A DNA stretch of 64,000 nt from Domibacillus sp. DTU_2020_1001157_1_SI_ALB_TIR_016 (GTDB lineage Bacteria; Bacillota; Bacilli; Bacillales; Domibacillaceae), in contig NZ_CP135438.1 of NCBI RefSeq assembly GCF_032341995.1, positions 1,647,847 to 1,711,846 on the forward strand, read 5' to 3'. Of the stretch, positions 40,479-50,193 are shown one piece after another (within the stretch, counting starts at the first letter, position 1; every line of letters starts with the position of its first letter). The notes beneath the pieces are model-generated. The model searched no databases, had not been told where the DNA came from, and saw only the letters and a list, made by a program, of their open reading frames with translations. The position numbers and the translations under genes were made by a program.

Positions 40479-41300
40479 TTATTTTGTCCCCGACTTTGCA
40501 AGTATAACAGTCGAAAGAGAGCTTCTTTTATTTTTATGTGTTGCATATAAAGCCATTCCAGTTAATAAACAACCTCCTATAATATTACCTAACGTAACAG
40601 GGATTTGATTCCACAACCACCAATCGGCAAGCGAAATATTGGCGCCGAATAAAATTCCAGCTGGAATAACAAACATGTTAACCACTGCATGCTCAAACCC
40701 TTGAGCGAAAAAGATGAAGATGGGCAGCCACATGGCAATAACTTTCCCCCCTACGCTGCTTGATGTCATAGCCATTACAGCACCCAGCGCTACCATCCAG
40801 TTACATAAAATGGCTTTTGTAAAAACGATGGCAAGTCCAGATGCTCCAAGTGCTGCATATCCAATCGTTTTGGCTTCTGCTGTTTTAACAATTTGTTCAA
40901 TCACTGACTGGTCTGCTGCATGATGAAAGGACACATAATAAAGAAAAGCATAAAATAAACAACCGAGTAAATGTCCGATAAATACCCAGGACCAGTTTGA
41001 TAACATTTGCTGAACAGATGCTTTTTTTTCCATTACAGTAAGTGGAATAAGAGCAAAATTACCAGTCAGCAATTCCAAGCCAAGCAAAATGATTAATACA
41101 AACCCGGCTGGAAAAAGTAATGCCCCAACTATTCCAGTGCCCGTTTGTTCAGTTGCTGTCATGGCGAGTGTAACAGAATAGCTTAAAAAAACGCCAGAAA
41201 GTGCGCTGCGGATCAGCAAATCTTTTACAGATAAATTCGCTTTCACTGCTCCAGCATGAACCATATTTTCTACGACCTGTTCGGGTTTCACAAAATTCAT
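40479..41300 (-). CDS. Formate/nitrite transporter (FNT) family protein, NirC-like
   Basis: A 273-residue FNT channel with about six helices. Signature segments are LLTGNFALIPLTVMEKK, KAILCNWMVALGAVMA and FFAQGFEHAVVNMFVIPAG, then NQIPVTLGNIIGGCLLTGMALY. It forms a pentameric anion channel. As the third gene after the nitrite reductase subunits, nitrite is the likely substrate. Confidence 0.88.
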   Translation of the reverse strand: MNFVKPEQVVENMVHAGAVKANLSVKDLLIRSALSGVFLSYSVTLAMTATEQTGTGIVGALLFPAGFVLIILLGLELLTGNFALIPLTVMEKKASVQQMLSNWSWVFIGHLLGCLFYAFLYYVSFHHAADQSVIEQIVKTAEAKTIGYAALGASGLAIVFTKAILCNWMVALGAVMAMTSSSVGGKVIAMWLPIFIFFAQGFEHAVVNMFVIPAGILFGANISLADWWLWNQIPVTLGNIIGGCLLTGMALYATHKNKRSSLSTVILAKSGTK

Positions 41301-41332
41301 TGCTTTATTCCCCTCTTAAACAAATTCCTTTT

Positions 41333-41650
41333 TTACACAAGTAGAAATACGTCGCCATTTTCAATAACGGCTTTATAAGTGGACACACAGCCGGTATCTG
41401 GTGCCTGTACTTTACCGTCTGTCGTACAAATTTTCCAGTCATGCATCGGGCAGAAAACGTGCTCGCCGCTGACAATTCCTTCTGCGAGCACCCCGCCTTT
41501 ATGGGGGCAGCGGTTTTCAATCGCTCTGACCGTGCCATTTCCAAGTTTAAACACAGCCAGTTCCAGCTCTCCCACCCGGACGGTTTTTCCCATTTTCTCC
41601 GGTAAATCCGCAATGGATGCGATCCGTACCTTCTCCAATGTTTTTTCCAT
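41333..41650 (-). CDS. nirD: Nitrite reductase small subunit, Rieske-type (NirD/NasE)
   Basis: A 105-residue Rieske-fold protein that keeps the [2Fe-2S] ligands (CPHKGG and CPMHDW). It is the small subunit of the assimilatory NAD(P)H nitrite reductase. ATG 41650 has GGGGG 8 bases upstream; ATG 41656 is too close. Confidence 0.92.
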   Translation of the reverse strand: MEKTLEKVRIASIADLPEKMGKTVRVGELELAVFKLGNGTVRAIENRCPHKGGVLAEGIVSGEHVFCPMHDWKICTTDGKVQAPDTGCVSTYKAVIENGDVFLLV

Positions 41651-41665
41651 GTTCATGGCCCCCTT

Positions 41666-44077
41666 TTATTTTGTTGTGCTCACAAGCTCTGTTTCATATA
41701 GTTCTTTTCGGATTTTTTCGCTTTCGATTACTTCTTTCCACGGCTCTGTTGTGACAGACAGTGCTTCGTCGATCCGGGCGTTCAGCGCATCACGCGCTGC
41801 TTTATCGGACAGAACTTCTTTAATATGGTCAAGGCCGACACGCTCTACCCAGGCCGCCGTCCGTTCAAGATATACCGCATCCTCCCGGTAATACTGCATA
41901 AATGCACCTGTCATTTCCATTACTTCTTCGTTCGTTTTTACTTTGCAGAAAAGATCAGCTGCCCGCAGATGGGTTCCGCCATTTCCGCCAACGTATATTT
42001 CCCAGCCGCCGTCTACACCCACGACTCCAATATCCTTGATGCCAGATTCTGCACAGTTGCGCGGGCAGGCAGATACGGCCATTTTCACTTTATGCGGTGT
42101 GCCGATTCGCTCGAATTTCTTTTCCATCTGGATTCCCATGCTCATGGAATCCTGGGTGCCGAAGCGGCAGAAACTTTCACCGACACAGGTTTTAACCGTT
42201 CGTAATGTTTTTCCGTACGCATAGCCGGACGGCATATCCAAATCCGCCCACATACCCGGCAGATCCTCTTTTTTCACACCGAATAAATCAATCCGCTGGC
42301 CGCCGGTTACTTTGATGAGCGGCACATTATATTTATCTGCTACATCCGCAATTTTCCTCAGGTCATTCGCTGACGTTACACCGCCATACATCCGCGGTAC
42401 AACTGAATAGGTGCCATCTTTTTGAATATTGCCATGCATCCGCTCGTTCACAAATTTAGAGGCTTTTTCATCCTCGTATTCTTTCGGATTAATCATGCCT
42501 AAATAATAGTTCAGTGCTGGACGGCACTTTGAACAGCCGCCGTCTGTTTCCCAGCCAAGCACATTCATCACTTCTTTTGTATGAGTCAGCCCTTTTTCAC
42601 GAATTGCCTCAACAACTTCATCACGCGAAAGCGTGGTACAGCCGCAGATCGCTTCTTTTTGGTTCGATGTGTCAAATCCATCTCCTAATGTATGGGCAAG
42701 CAGGTCTACAACGAGTGGTTTACAGCCGCCGCATGAACGGGATGCACTCGTGCAGGCTTTTACTTGATCCACAGTTGTCAGCCCGTCACGTTTGATCGCT
42801 TCCATGATGGTGCCTTTTGATACGCCGTTACAGCCGCAGATCAATTCGCTGTCATCCATAGATGCCACCAGGCTCGCTCCACCAGTGCCTTCTTCCGCCG
42901 CACCGATGTATTCCTCTACATCCGCTTTCTTATTAATCAGGCGAAGCAGCTTATTTCCTTCACTTGTGTCCCCAAACAAAACAGCACCGGCCATTTTTCC
43001 GTCACGGATTAAGACCTTTTTGTATGTGCCTTTCCAGTCATCAAACATTTTAATTGTCTTCGTTTCTTCATCTTCTACAATTTCACCGACCGAGAATACA
43101 TCCACACCCGAAACTTTTAACTGTGTGGACAGAACTGAGCCTGCATAGCCGGGAGCCTGTGTATCACAAATGTGCGCTGCCATTGCCTTGCCCTGCTCAT
43201 AAAGCGGAGCCACAAGGCCGTAGACGACTTCGCGGTGCTCGGCACATTCCCCAACCGCGTACACATCTGGGATATTGGTTTCCATAAAGTCGTTGACAAG
43301 AATGCCCCGGTTTACGGCAATACCGCTCTCTTTCGCCAATGATGTATTCGGCCGGATACCGACCGCCATCACGACCAGATCCGTTTCGATTTCTTCGCCG
43401 TCATTAAAGCGGATACCTTCTACCCGGTTCTCCCCTAAAATCTCGGCTGTCTGCTTTTGCATAAGGAAGTTCATTCCTTGCTTTTCCAGCTCTTTCTGCA
43501 GCATTTTACCGGCTGTTTCATCGAGCTGGCGCTCCATTAAAAAGTCGGCCAGATGAATAACGTTTACTTCCATGCCTAGATTCAAGAGCCCGCGTGCAGC
43601 TTCGAGTCCGAGAAGACCTCCTCCAATAACGGACGCTTTTTTGAATTCTTTGGACGCATCGATCATTTTTTCACAGTCTTTAATATCACGGAATGCGGTT
43701 ACGCCTTTTTTCTCATGCCCCGGCACCGGAATAATAAAAGGAACCGAGCCTGTCGCAATAATAAGTTTGTCATATTGGACTGTCCGCTCTTTTGTGGTAT
43801 GAACACATTTTGCTTCTGTATCAATCCGCGTTACCCCTTCACCTGGATAAAGCTGAATGTTTTGTTCTTCGTACCAGTTCCAGTCGTTTAGCGTAATGTC
43901 AGCGATCGTTGTATCTCCTTGAAGGACCTTTGACAATTGAATACGGTTATAGTTCGGATAAGGCTCTTCACCAAAAATAGTAATATGAAACCGATTCGGG
44001 TTAATTTTTAATATTTCTTCAATAGACCGGACACCGGCCATCCCATTTCCAATTAGTACTATTCTTTCTTTATTCAA
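41666..44077 (-). CDS. nasD: Assimilatory nitrite reductase large subunit (NirB/NasD)
   Basis: An 803-residue cytoplasmic enzyme that reduces nitrite to ammonium with NAD(P)H. Domains in order: FAD-binding (VLIGNGMAGVRSIEEIL) and NAD-binding (SVIGGGLLGLEAARGL); two BFD-type [2Fe-2S] segments (ICGCNG ... SCGGCKP and ICGCTT ... CSKCRP); and the sulfite/nitrite reductase domain with the four Cys of the [4Fe-4S]-siroheme site (TCVGESFCRFG and ACPRNCAESG). Full length with all ligands present. A TnrA/GlnR-type box and promoter lie upstream. Confidence 0.95.
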   Translation of the reverse strand: MNKERIVLIGNGMAGVRSIEEILKINPNRFHITIFGEEPYPNYNRIQLSKVLQGDTTIADITLNDWNWYEEQNIQLYPGEGVTRIDTEAKCVHTTKERTVQYDKLIIATGSVPFIIPVPGHEKKGVTAFRDIKDCEKMIDASKEFKKASVIGGGLLGLEAARGLLNLGMEVNVIHLADFLMERQLDETAGKMLQKELEKQGMNFLMQKQTAEILGENRVEGIRFNDGEEIETDLVVMAVGIRPNTSLAKESGIAVNRGILVNDFMETNIPDVYAVGECAEHREVVYGLVAPLYEQGKAMAAHICDTQAPGYAGSVLSTQLKVSGVDVFSVGEIVEDEETKTIKMFDDWKGTYKKVLIRDGKMAGAVLFGDTSEGNKLLRLINKKADVEEYIGAAEEGTGGASLVASMDDSELICGCNGVSKGTIMEAIKRDGLTTVDQVKACTSASRSCGGCKPLVVDLLAHTLGDGFDTSNQKEAICGCTTLSRDEVVEAIREKGLTHTKEVMNVLGWETDGGCSKCRPALNYYLGMINPKEYEDEKASKFVNERMHGNIQKDGTYSVVPRMYGGVTSANDLRKIADVADKYNVPLIKVTGGQRIDLFGVKKEDLPGMWADLDMPSGYAYGKTLRTVKTCVGESFCRFGTQDSMSMGIQMEKKFERIGTPHKVKMAVSACPRNCAESGIKDIGVVGVDGGWEIYVGGNGGTHLRAADLFCKVKTNEEVMEMTGAFMQYYREDAVYLERTAAWVERVGLDHIKEVLSDKAARDALNARIDEALSVTTEPWKEVIESEKIRKELYETELVSTTK

Positions 44078-44111
44078 CGTAAATCCCCCTCAATAGCAGT
44101 ACATACCTCGT

Positions 44112-44140
44112 ATTATAAAAAGAATAAAAGATGCTGTCTA
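44112..44140 (-). promoter_or_regulatory. Sigma-A promoter of the nasD operon
   Basis: Read on the - strand: TAGACA (44140-44135), 17-bp spacer, TATAAT (44117-44112). Confidence 0.8.
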
Positions 44141-44146
44141 AATACA

Positions 44147-44163
44147 TGTTATATTATCTGACA
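44147..44163. promoter_or_regulatory. TnrA/GlnR-type operator
   Basis: TGTTA-TATTATC-TGACA fits TGTNA-N7-TNACA on both strands. It is centred about 50 bases upstream of the predicted nasD transcription start, the position of TnrA-activated promoters in B. subtilis, so the operon is probably induced by nitrogen limitation. Confidence 0.8.
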
Positions 44164-44296
44164 TATTATTTTCGGAATTCCATTACTTTATAAAAAGTGT
44201 AAACCCTAAGAAATCTATTATTGAATATGTTTTAGCAACCAATAAATAAGGGAAGCATAAGGAAAAACAGAAATAGAAACAAAAGGACGAGTGCAA

Positions 44297-45352
44297 ATGA
44301 AACTGTCACTAAAAAGAATCATTTATTACTTGATTAAATTAAGAAGCCGAATCTTTCTGCCCTTTTTTCTTCTATATATCTTGATCACTTCATATATCAT
44401 TTTGATGATCGAGCCTGAAACCTTTGGTTCTTATTTAACAGCCCTGTACTGGGTAATGACCGCTTTGGCTACAGTCGGCTTTGGAGATTATGCTCCTGTT
44501 ACGGATGCCGGAAAAGCTTTTACAATTTTTCTTTATGTTACAGGTATTGGAATGGTCAGTGTGTTTATTGGAAACATTCTTGAATCGGTGTATCGGATTG
44601 AGAAGATGAGGGTAGGTGGAAAAATGAAATATACAGGAAGCAACCATATTATTTTAATCGGATGGAGTGAAAAATCAAAAGCGGCAGTGGAAGAAATTAT
44701 CACTTCGGATAACAGAATCGATATTGTCCTCATTGATCATCTGGAAAAGTCTCCTATAATAGATGAACACCTTTTTTATGTGCGAGGAGATGCAACGAAT
44801 GAGGAAACGCTTATGCGGGCAAATTTGCCGGAAGCCAAAGGAGTAATTATCTTCGCTGAAGATCCTCTACAAGCAAATGATACTGCGAAAGATCCCCTTC
44901 TGGCCGATGGGAAAACGCTGCTTATTGCCACGGCCATTACGTCGATTGAAGAACAAATGAATTTATCTATTCATGTAACAGCGGAAGTCATTCACCAGAA
45001 GCACATTCGTTTATTTGAACGAGTTAAAGTCGATGAATTTATTCCGACCAATGAAATGATTTCCCATGCAGCCGTACGGTCTCTGTTTTCCCACGGTATC
45101 ACTCATATTTATGCTGAATTAATGAGCCGTCAGGTCGGCGAAAGTATCTATGAAATTGCCAAACGCCCCCAATGGGTTACATACCGGGACGCATTTATGG
45201 ATCTATTGGATGAGGGAGCCACGCTTGTAGCGGATCACAGCAATCTTCATATTAACCAAAAATTAGACGAACGAATTCCAGCTGGAGCGCGCCTTTTTGT
45301 AATGTGCGATAAAGAAGTGATTGCTAAAATTCAGCCGGATGCTAATGACTAA
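44297..45352 (+). CDS. Potassium channel with RCK/TrkA-N domain (YugO-like)
   Basis: A 351-residue two-helix K+ channel. Helix 1 is LPFFLLYILITSYIILM, the pore filter is TVGFGDYAP, helix 2 is TIFLYVTGIGMVSVFIGNIL, then an RCK Rossmann domain (HIILIGWSEKSKAAVEEI, VLIDHLEKSP, VRGDATNEETLMRANL). The first Gly of the usual GxGxxG is Gly-Trp-Ser here. ATG 44297 has AAAGGA 9 bases upstream. It is divergent from the nas operon and has no obvious partner. Confidence 0.9.
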   Translation: MKLSLKRIIYYLIKLRSRIFLPFFLLYILITSYIILMIEPETFGSYLTALYWVMTALATVGFGDYAPVTDAGKAFTIFLYVTGIGMVSVFIGNILESVYRIEKMRVGGKMKYTGSNHIILIGWSEKSKAAVEEIITSDNRIDIVLIDHLEKSPIIDEHLFYVRGDATNEETLMRANLPEAKGVIIFAEDPLQANDTAKDPLLADGKTLLIATAITSIEEQMNLSIHVTAEVIHQKHIRLFERVKVDEFIPTNEMISHAAVRSLFSHGITHIYAELMSRQVGESIYEIAKRPQWVTYRDAFMDLLDEGATLVADHSNLHINQKLDERIPAGARLFVMCDKEVIAKIQPDAND

Positions 45353-45536
45353 TCTGATCATAATTTACCATATTAATGCAACACAGTTAAATTGATAAAA
45401 AAAAGGGTAGATAAAGAAAGAGCTTAGTTGTTTATCAATGGCAAGTTGCAGCTAATTAAATGATACAGCCGTTATTCATCCGTTTGTTTCAGCTTGGTTG
45501 GCAGCTTGGTTTTAACAACAAGGAGGATGCTGGATT

Positions 45537-46547
45537 ATGAGCAGGTCATCAAATTGGGAAAGCAAACAATTATATGAATCCTCCTGCAGGGTTCAGTCAT
45601 CGAGAAAACTAAAGGAAGCGATCTGGCAGTTGCTTTGGGAAGCAGAACGCCCTTATACGACCAAAGAAATTTCAAGTCTGCTTTACACAGGAGAAGCAAC
45701 GGCAAACAGTCTGTTGCATTCATTAATGCAGGAAAAGAAAATAAAACGGGAAAAAATCACCTCTAAGATCAACGGACGGACGATTTCCCGTTATGTCTAT
45801 TATGGTGTCGAGCCTTATGCGGAATTACAGCAGGAAGAGCTCTCCCCATTAATGGCACAGGTCTATCAGTTGTTTCAGTCTACCGGCCAGAAGTTGTCAG
45901 CAGAGCGTGTATCTTCCCTGCTCAATCTTGCGCCAACAAGCACGGCTACGGTTCTGTACCGCTTATACAAAAAAGGCTATCTCTCTAGAAGCAAAGAATA
46001 CTCCGGTAAAAGAAAGCGATATCTTTACATGATTGAAGAAGATTCAGAACGCGAGTCTTCCTACATTATTGAAAGGATGGATAAACTGCCCGCCAAAGGC
46101 GGAACATTAAAAGACATATCAGCTGTTACCGGGATATCGATTCGTACTTTAAAAGAAGTGATGCTGGAGTTATTTAAAAAAGGACAAGTCTGCCGCCGGC
46201 GCCATAGCGAATATGCGGAAAATGAAAGTTTAATTTATTTTTTGCGCGACGAGAAAACATGGGAATATCACATCTCTCGATTACTAGAGTTCGAAATCGT
46301 CCAGGAATTAAACAAACATTCTTGCCCTTTGTCTTTAATTGACCTAGAAAATCGGTTGAATGTAAATGTATCCAAAATCAGGAAATCAGTGCAGTTTATG
46401 TGTGAAGCCTCCATCGTTGAACGGATTCACCTTGCAAAAGAATCGGCACACAGAAGAGGCTACGGATACAGGTTAACAAAAACCGGAAAAAGAAGAACTT
46501 CTACAATGTGGGATTACTTTGAGGAAATCGTTTGTACAGAGAAATAG
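45537..46547 (+). CDS. Protein with four tandem winged-helix-like domains, unknown function
   Basis: A 336-residue basic protein. Four segments of about 65 residues each have the helix-turn-helix pattern followed by a Lys/Arg-rich wing: around residues 22-88 (PYTTKEISSLLYTGEATANS), 103-167 (KLSAERVSSLLNLAPTSTAT), 176-236 (TLKDISAVTGISIRTLKEVM) and 248-320 (SLIDLENRLNVNVSKIRKSV). It should bind DNA or RNA at several contacts. I do not know a family with this domain number. AAGGAGG lies 10 bases before ATG 45537. It stands alone, with terminator-like hairpin downstream. Confidence 0.7.
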   Translation: MSRSSNWESKQLYESSCRVQSSRKLKEAIWQLLWEAERPYTTKEISSLLYTGEATANSLLHSLMQEKKIKREKITSKINGRTISRYVYYGVEPYAELQQEELSPLMAQVYQLFQSTGQKLSAERVSSLLNLAPTSTATVLYRLYKKGYLSRSKEYSGKRKRYLYMIEEDSERESSYIIERMDKLPAKGGTLKDISAVTGISIRTLKEVMLELFKKGQVCRRRHSEYAENESLIYFLRDEKTWEYHISRLLEFEIVQELNKHSCPLSLIDLENRLNVNVSKIRKSVQFMCEASIVERIHLAKESAHRRGYGYRLTKTGKRRTSTMWDYFEEIVCTEK

Positions 46548-47206
46548 CCAGTCAGCGGCAAGTAAAATCTCCTTTATACGTTGGGCTGACTGCAGTAAGA
46601 CTTGTGGTCAGCTTTCTTCTATTTGATCCCCTGCCCGTTCTGATTTTCACTGCCAGCGGCGCCATTTACATATAAAAAAGACAAAAAAATTCCGCTATAT
46701 TAAACCAAATATTCCTTTAATATATAAATATATTGATCAAAATAATAAAATACATTAACTGGATTAATCATATTTTTATAGATTTTAATCTTATTCGTTT
46801 GAATTTTATTAAACGTTTTGTTAAGGTATATAATAACTTTTGAAATGAAGCGTTTGTTAATTTAAAAAATCGTTTTTTTCGAAAGCAAAACCAATTTTAA
46901 TATTTTTTTATGCCGTATCTGTTCGTTTCCTCTTTTTGTGATTTTACCTCTTTTTCCTGCCGGAAATGCTCACACAATCACAAACCTTTTATTTACTTTG
47001 GATGGCTGCCGTCTCGCATACACGCACGGCGCTTTCAACCAAACGATCGGCCTTTTTACATGATCGCGCAGCACTCCTGTTTTTCTCTATGTTCGCAGGG
47101 CAATGGATTTGAACCTGCATTTATAAAGCTGCCTGCTATGACAGGCATAAAACGGAGGGAATCGGCAAAACTAAATATGATATTGGCAATTCTAGATTGA
47201 GGTGAT
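46548..47206. other. AT-rich promoter and leader region of opuAA
   Basis: It contains a weak stem (CAGTCAGC ... GCTGACTG, about 46551-46594), a long AT-rich run (46680-46910), and possible promoter TTTATT-N18-TATAAT ending near 46832. GCCTGCTATGACAGGC near 47130 is a small hairpin. A 96-codon frame at 46910-47200 has no ribosome binding site and no recognisable product. Osmostress promoters of opuA in Bacillus are often AT-rich like this. Confidence 0.45.
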
Positions 47207-47209
47207 TTG

Positions 47210-48415
47210 ATGGATCCATACGTACAAGTAAAAAATGTCTCGAAGATTTTTGGCAAATCCCCTAAAGCAGCCATTGAGTTATTAAAGCAAGGCAAGACAA
47301 AAAAAGAAATTTTAAATGAAACAGGACAGACAGTTGGAGTAAATAATGTCAACTTTGATATTTATCAAGGAGAGATTTTTGTCATCATGGGGTTATCCGG
47401 AAGCGGTAAATCAACCTTGATTCGCATGTTTAACCGGCTGATTGACCCGACTATCGGTGAAATTCTAATTGAAAACGAAGATATTGTTAAAATGAATGCT
47501 GCAAGATTAAGAGAAGTTAGACAAAAGAAAATCAGCATGGTTTTTCAAAACTTCGCTCTCTTCCCCCACAAAACTATTTTAGAAAACACCGAGTATGGCC
47601 TTGAAATTCAAAAAGTCCCTGCCGATGAACGTCGTAAAAAAGCAATGAGCGCTCTTGAAGTAGTAGGCTTAAAAGGATATGAGCACCAACTGCCTTCACA
47701 GCTGAGCGGCGGTATGCAGCAGCGGGTCGGTCTCGCCCGGGCTCTTGCAAGCGATACAAGCATTTTGCTTATGGATGAGGCATTTAGTGCCCTTGACCCG
47801 CTTATTCGCAAAGATATGCAGGATGAACTGCTGGAAATTCAAGAGCAGTATAAAAAAACCATTATCTTTATTACCCATGATCTGGATGAAGCGCTCCGAA
47901 TTGGTGATCGAATTGCGCTTATGAAAGACGGCAGTGTCATCCAGCTAGGCACTCCGGAACAAATTATGATGAATCCAGCCAATGAATTTGTTGAAAAGTT
48001 CGTTGAAGATGTGGATTTATCCAAAGTGCTCACGGCTTCTCACGTAATGAAGCGGCCTGAGAAAATTGGTGCTGACCGCGGACCTCGCGTGGCGCTAGAA
48101 ATTATGCGCAAGCAAGGCTATTCAAGTATTTTCGTCGTAGACCGCAAGCAAAAACTGCTCGGTGCGATTACAGCCGAACAGGCTCGTCAGGCTATTGATC
48201 AAAACCTGTCGATTCCAGAGGTTATGACTACCGATATTCCAACAGCGTCGGAAGACACACTGCTTGGCGATATTATGGATGAGATGGCTACATCCAATTT
48301 GCCGATCTCTGTTGTGGACGACCAGCAAAGAATTAAAGGAATTGTCATCCGCGGAGCCCTCATTGGAGCGCTGGCCGGTAACAAAGATTCCTTGAACGAA
48401 ATGGAGAGTGAGTAA
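47210..48415 (+). CDS. opuAA: Glycine betaine ABC transporter ATPase (OpuAA)
   Basis: A 401-residue ATPase of the OpuA/ProV class: Walker A GLSGSGKST, Q-loop FQNFALFPH, signature LSGGMQQRVG, Walker B LLMDEAFSALD, H-loop ITHDLDEA, and a C-terminal pair of CBS modules (from about residue 275) that sense ionic strength or c-di-AMP in related transporters. ATG 47210 has GAGGTG 6 bases upstream. It overlaps nothing and precedes opuABC. Confidence 0.92.
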   Translation: MDPYVQVKNVSKIFGKSPKAAIELLKQGKTKKEILNETGQTVGVNNVNFDIYQGEIFVIMGLSGSGKSTLIRMFNRLIDPTIGEILIENEDIVKMNAARLREVRQKKISMVFQNFALFPHKTILENTEYGLEIQKVPADERRKKAMSALEVVGLKGYEHQLPSQLSGGMQQRVGLARALASDTSILLMDEAFSALDPLIRKDMQDELLEIQEQYKKTIIFITHDLDEALRIGDRIALMKDGSVIQLGTPEQIMMNPANEFVEKFVEDVDLSKVLTASHVMKRPEKIGADRGPRVALEIMRKQGYSSIFVVDRKQKLLGAITAEQARQAIDQNLSIPEVMTTDIPTASEDTLLGDIMDEMATSNLPISVVDDQQRIKGIVIRGALIGALAGNKDSLNEMESE

Positions 48416-48419
48416 GCAA

Positions 48420-50147
48420 ATGAATATGCAAAAAATCCCACTCGGAGCGTGGATTGATTCCTTAGTGGATTGGATTACTGTCACATTTGCTGGCTTGTTT
48501 TCCCTGATCACGAATACAATTGATGGCCTGCTAAACATCTTAGTAGATCTTTTAAGTGCGGGCCCGCCTATTGTTTTAATCTTAATTTTAACGCTTCTTG
48601 TTACGTATACGAGCCGCTGGCCGCTGGGTATTTTTACTTTAATCAGCTTGCTGCTGATCGACAATCTTGGTTATTGGGATTCCAGTATTCAAACCCTTGC
48701 CATTGTCATTTTGTCTGGACTGCTCACCATTGTGATCGGGATACCGATCGGCATTTGGTGTGCCCAGCGAAAAACAGTCCGCAATATTGTTATGCCTATT
48801 CTTGATTTTATGCAGACAATGCCTGCTTTTGTTTATTTGATCCCGTCTATTCTGTTTTTTGGAATCGGGGTTGTACCGGGAATTATCGCATCTTTTATTT
48901 TTGCGATCGCCCCGACAATTCGAATGACTAATCTTGGTATTCAGGAAGTGCCGAAAGATTTAATTGAAGCATCCAATGCTTTTGGTTCCAGCAACAGCCA
49001 AAAGCTGTTTAAGGTACAGCTTCCTTTAGCAACTCCTACGATTATGGCCGGGGTAAACCAAAGTATTATGCTTGCCCTGTCCATGGTCGTAACAGCTTCA
49101 CTTGTTGGTGCTCCAGGGCTCGGCGCGGATGTTTACCGTGCGGTCAGCCAGATCAATGTAGGACAAGGGTTTGAAGCAGGACTATCGATCGTCATTATTG
49201 CCATTATTCTTGACCGTCTTACACAGAATTTACGAAACCCGGCATACAAGCATTTGATCCGTCCGAAAATTGTTTTTTCTGCACTGGCCGTGCTTGTGAT
49301 CGGTGCAGCTCTCGTTCTTTCTCTGGCAAAAAATGAAACAGCAACCGGTCCAGCTGGCGATGTCGGCAGCGAAACAGGCTATCAAATCATCGGTATTGAG
49401 CCTGGAGCCGGTATTATGACACAAGCTAGAAATGCCGTTAAAGATTACGGCTTAGACGACTGGAAGCTTACGGAAGGTTCTTCAGCCGCAATGGTAGCCG
49501 AATTGAAAAAAGCGTATGATCAAAAAGAACCGATCATTATTACAGGCTGGTCGCCGCACTGGATGTTCTCTTCTTTTGATTTAAAATATCTCGAAGATCC
49601 GAATCAAACCTTTGGCGGTGCTGAAGATATTAATACGATCGTACGAAAAGGTCTCCAACAGGATGCACCTGGTGCCTACCAAATCTTAGACCAGTTCGCC
49701 TGGGAAACAAGCGATATGGAAGAAGTAATGGTGCAAATTGAAGAAGGCGCAAGTGCAGAAGAAGCCGCTCAAAAATGGATTGCCGATCATCCGGATGTAG
49801 TAGCGAAGTGGACTGAGGGTGCACAAAAAGGAAGCGGCCAAAGCATCAGCCTTGTTTATGTAGCCTGGGATACGGAAATTGCCAGCACAAATGTAATCGG
49901 CCAAGTGCTTGAGCAAAATGGCTACAAGGTAAAACTAAGCCAGGTTGAAGTCGGCCCTATGTTTGCAAGTATTGCCAATGGCAGTGCAGACGCAATGGTT
50001 GCAGCTTGGCTGCCAAGTACCCACCTTGAGTACTACAACACATACAAAAAAGACATCGTTGACCTTGGACCAAACCTGCAGGGAACGAAAAACGGCCTGG
50101 TCGTACCAGCCTATATGGATATTGATTCTATTGAAGATTTAAGATAA
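48420..50147 (+). CDS. opuABC: Glycine betaine permease fused to binding protein (OpuABC)
   Basis: A 575-residue fusion. Residues about 20-290 are the ProW-type permease (LGYWDSSIQTLAIVILSG, DFMQTMPAFVYLIPSILFFGIGVV, SMVVTASLVGAPGLG). A membrane helix follows, then about residues 305-575 form the OpuAC substrate-binding domain (IGIEPGAGIMTQARNAV, IITGWSPHWMFSSFDLKYLEDP, with the betaine-cage Trp residues). OpuA of lactococci has this fusion; B. subtilis has separate AB and AC genes. The start ATG 48420 overlaps no strong ribosome binding site, so translational coupling to opuAA is likely. Confidence 0.9.
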   Translation: MNMQKIPLGAWIDSLVDWITVTFAGLFSLITNTIDGLLNILVDLLSAGPPIVLILILTLLVTYTSRWPLGIFTLISLLLIDNLGYWDSSIQTLAIVILSGLLTIVIGIPIGIWCAQRKTVRNIVMPILDFMQTMPAFVYLIPSILFFGIGVVPGIIASFIFAIAPTIRMTNLGIQEVPKDLIEASNAFGSSNSQKLFKVQLPLATPTIMAGVNQSIMLALSMVVTASLVGAPGLGADVYRAVSQINVGQGFEAGLSIVIIAIILDRLTQNLRNPAYKHLIRPKIVFSALAVLVIGAALVLSLAKNETATGPAGDVGSETGYQIIGIEPGAGIMTQARNAVKDYGLDDWKLTEGSSAAMVAELKKAYDQKEPIIITGWSPHWMFSSFDLKYLEDPNQTFGGAEDINTIVRKGLQQDAPGAYQILDQFAWETSDMEEVMVQIEEGASAEEAAQKWIADHPDVVAKWTEGAQKGSGQSISLVYVAWDTEIASTNVIGQVLEQNGYKVKLSQVEVGPMFASIANGSADAMVAAWLPSTHLEYYNTYKKDIVDLGPNLQGTKNGLVVPAYMDIDSIEDLR

Positions 50148-50187
50148 GAAAAAGAGCTGCTCATTCAATGAGCAGCTCTTTTTCTTA
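50147..50187. terminator. Bidirectional terminator between opuABC and ycbD
   Basis: AAAGAGCTGCTCATT and AATGAGCAGCTCTTT form a near-perfect stem with A/T runs on both sides, so it can serve both converging transcripts. Confidence 0.88.
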
Positions 50188-50193
50188 TTCATT

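Noticed and set aside
46910..47200. A 96-codon frame before opuAA.
   Set aside because: No ribosome binding site, unusual composition, no recognisable domain; treated as untranslated leader.
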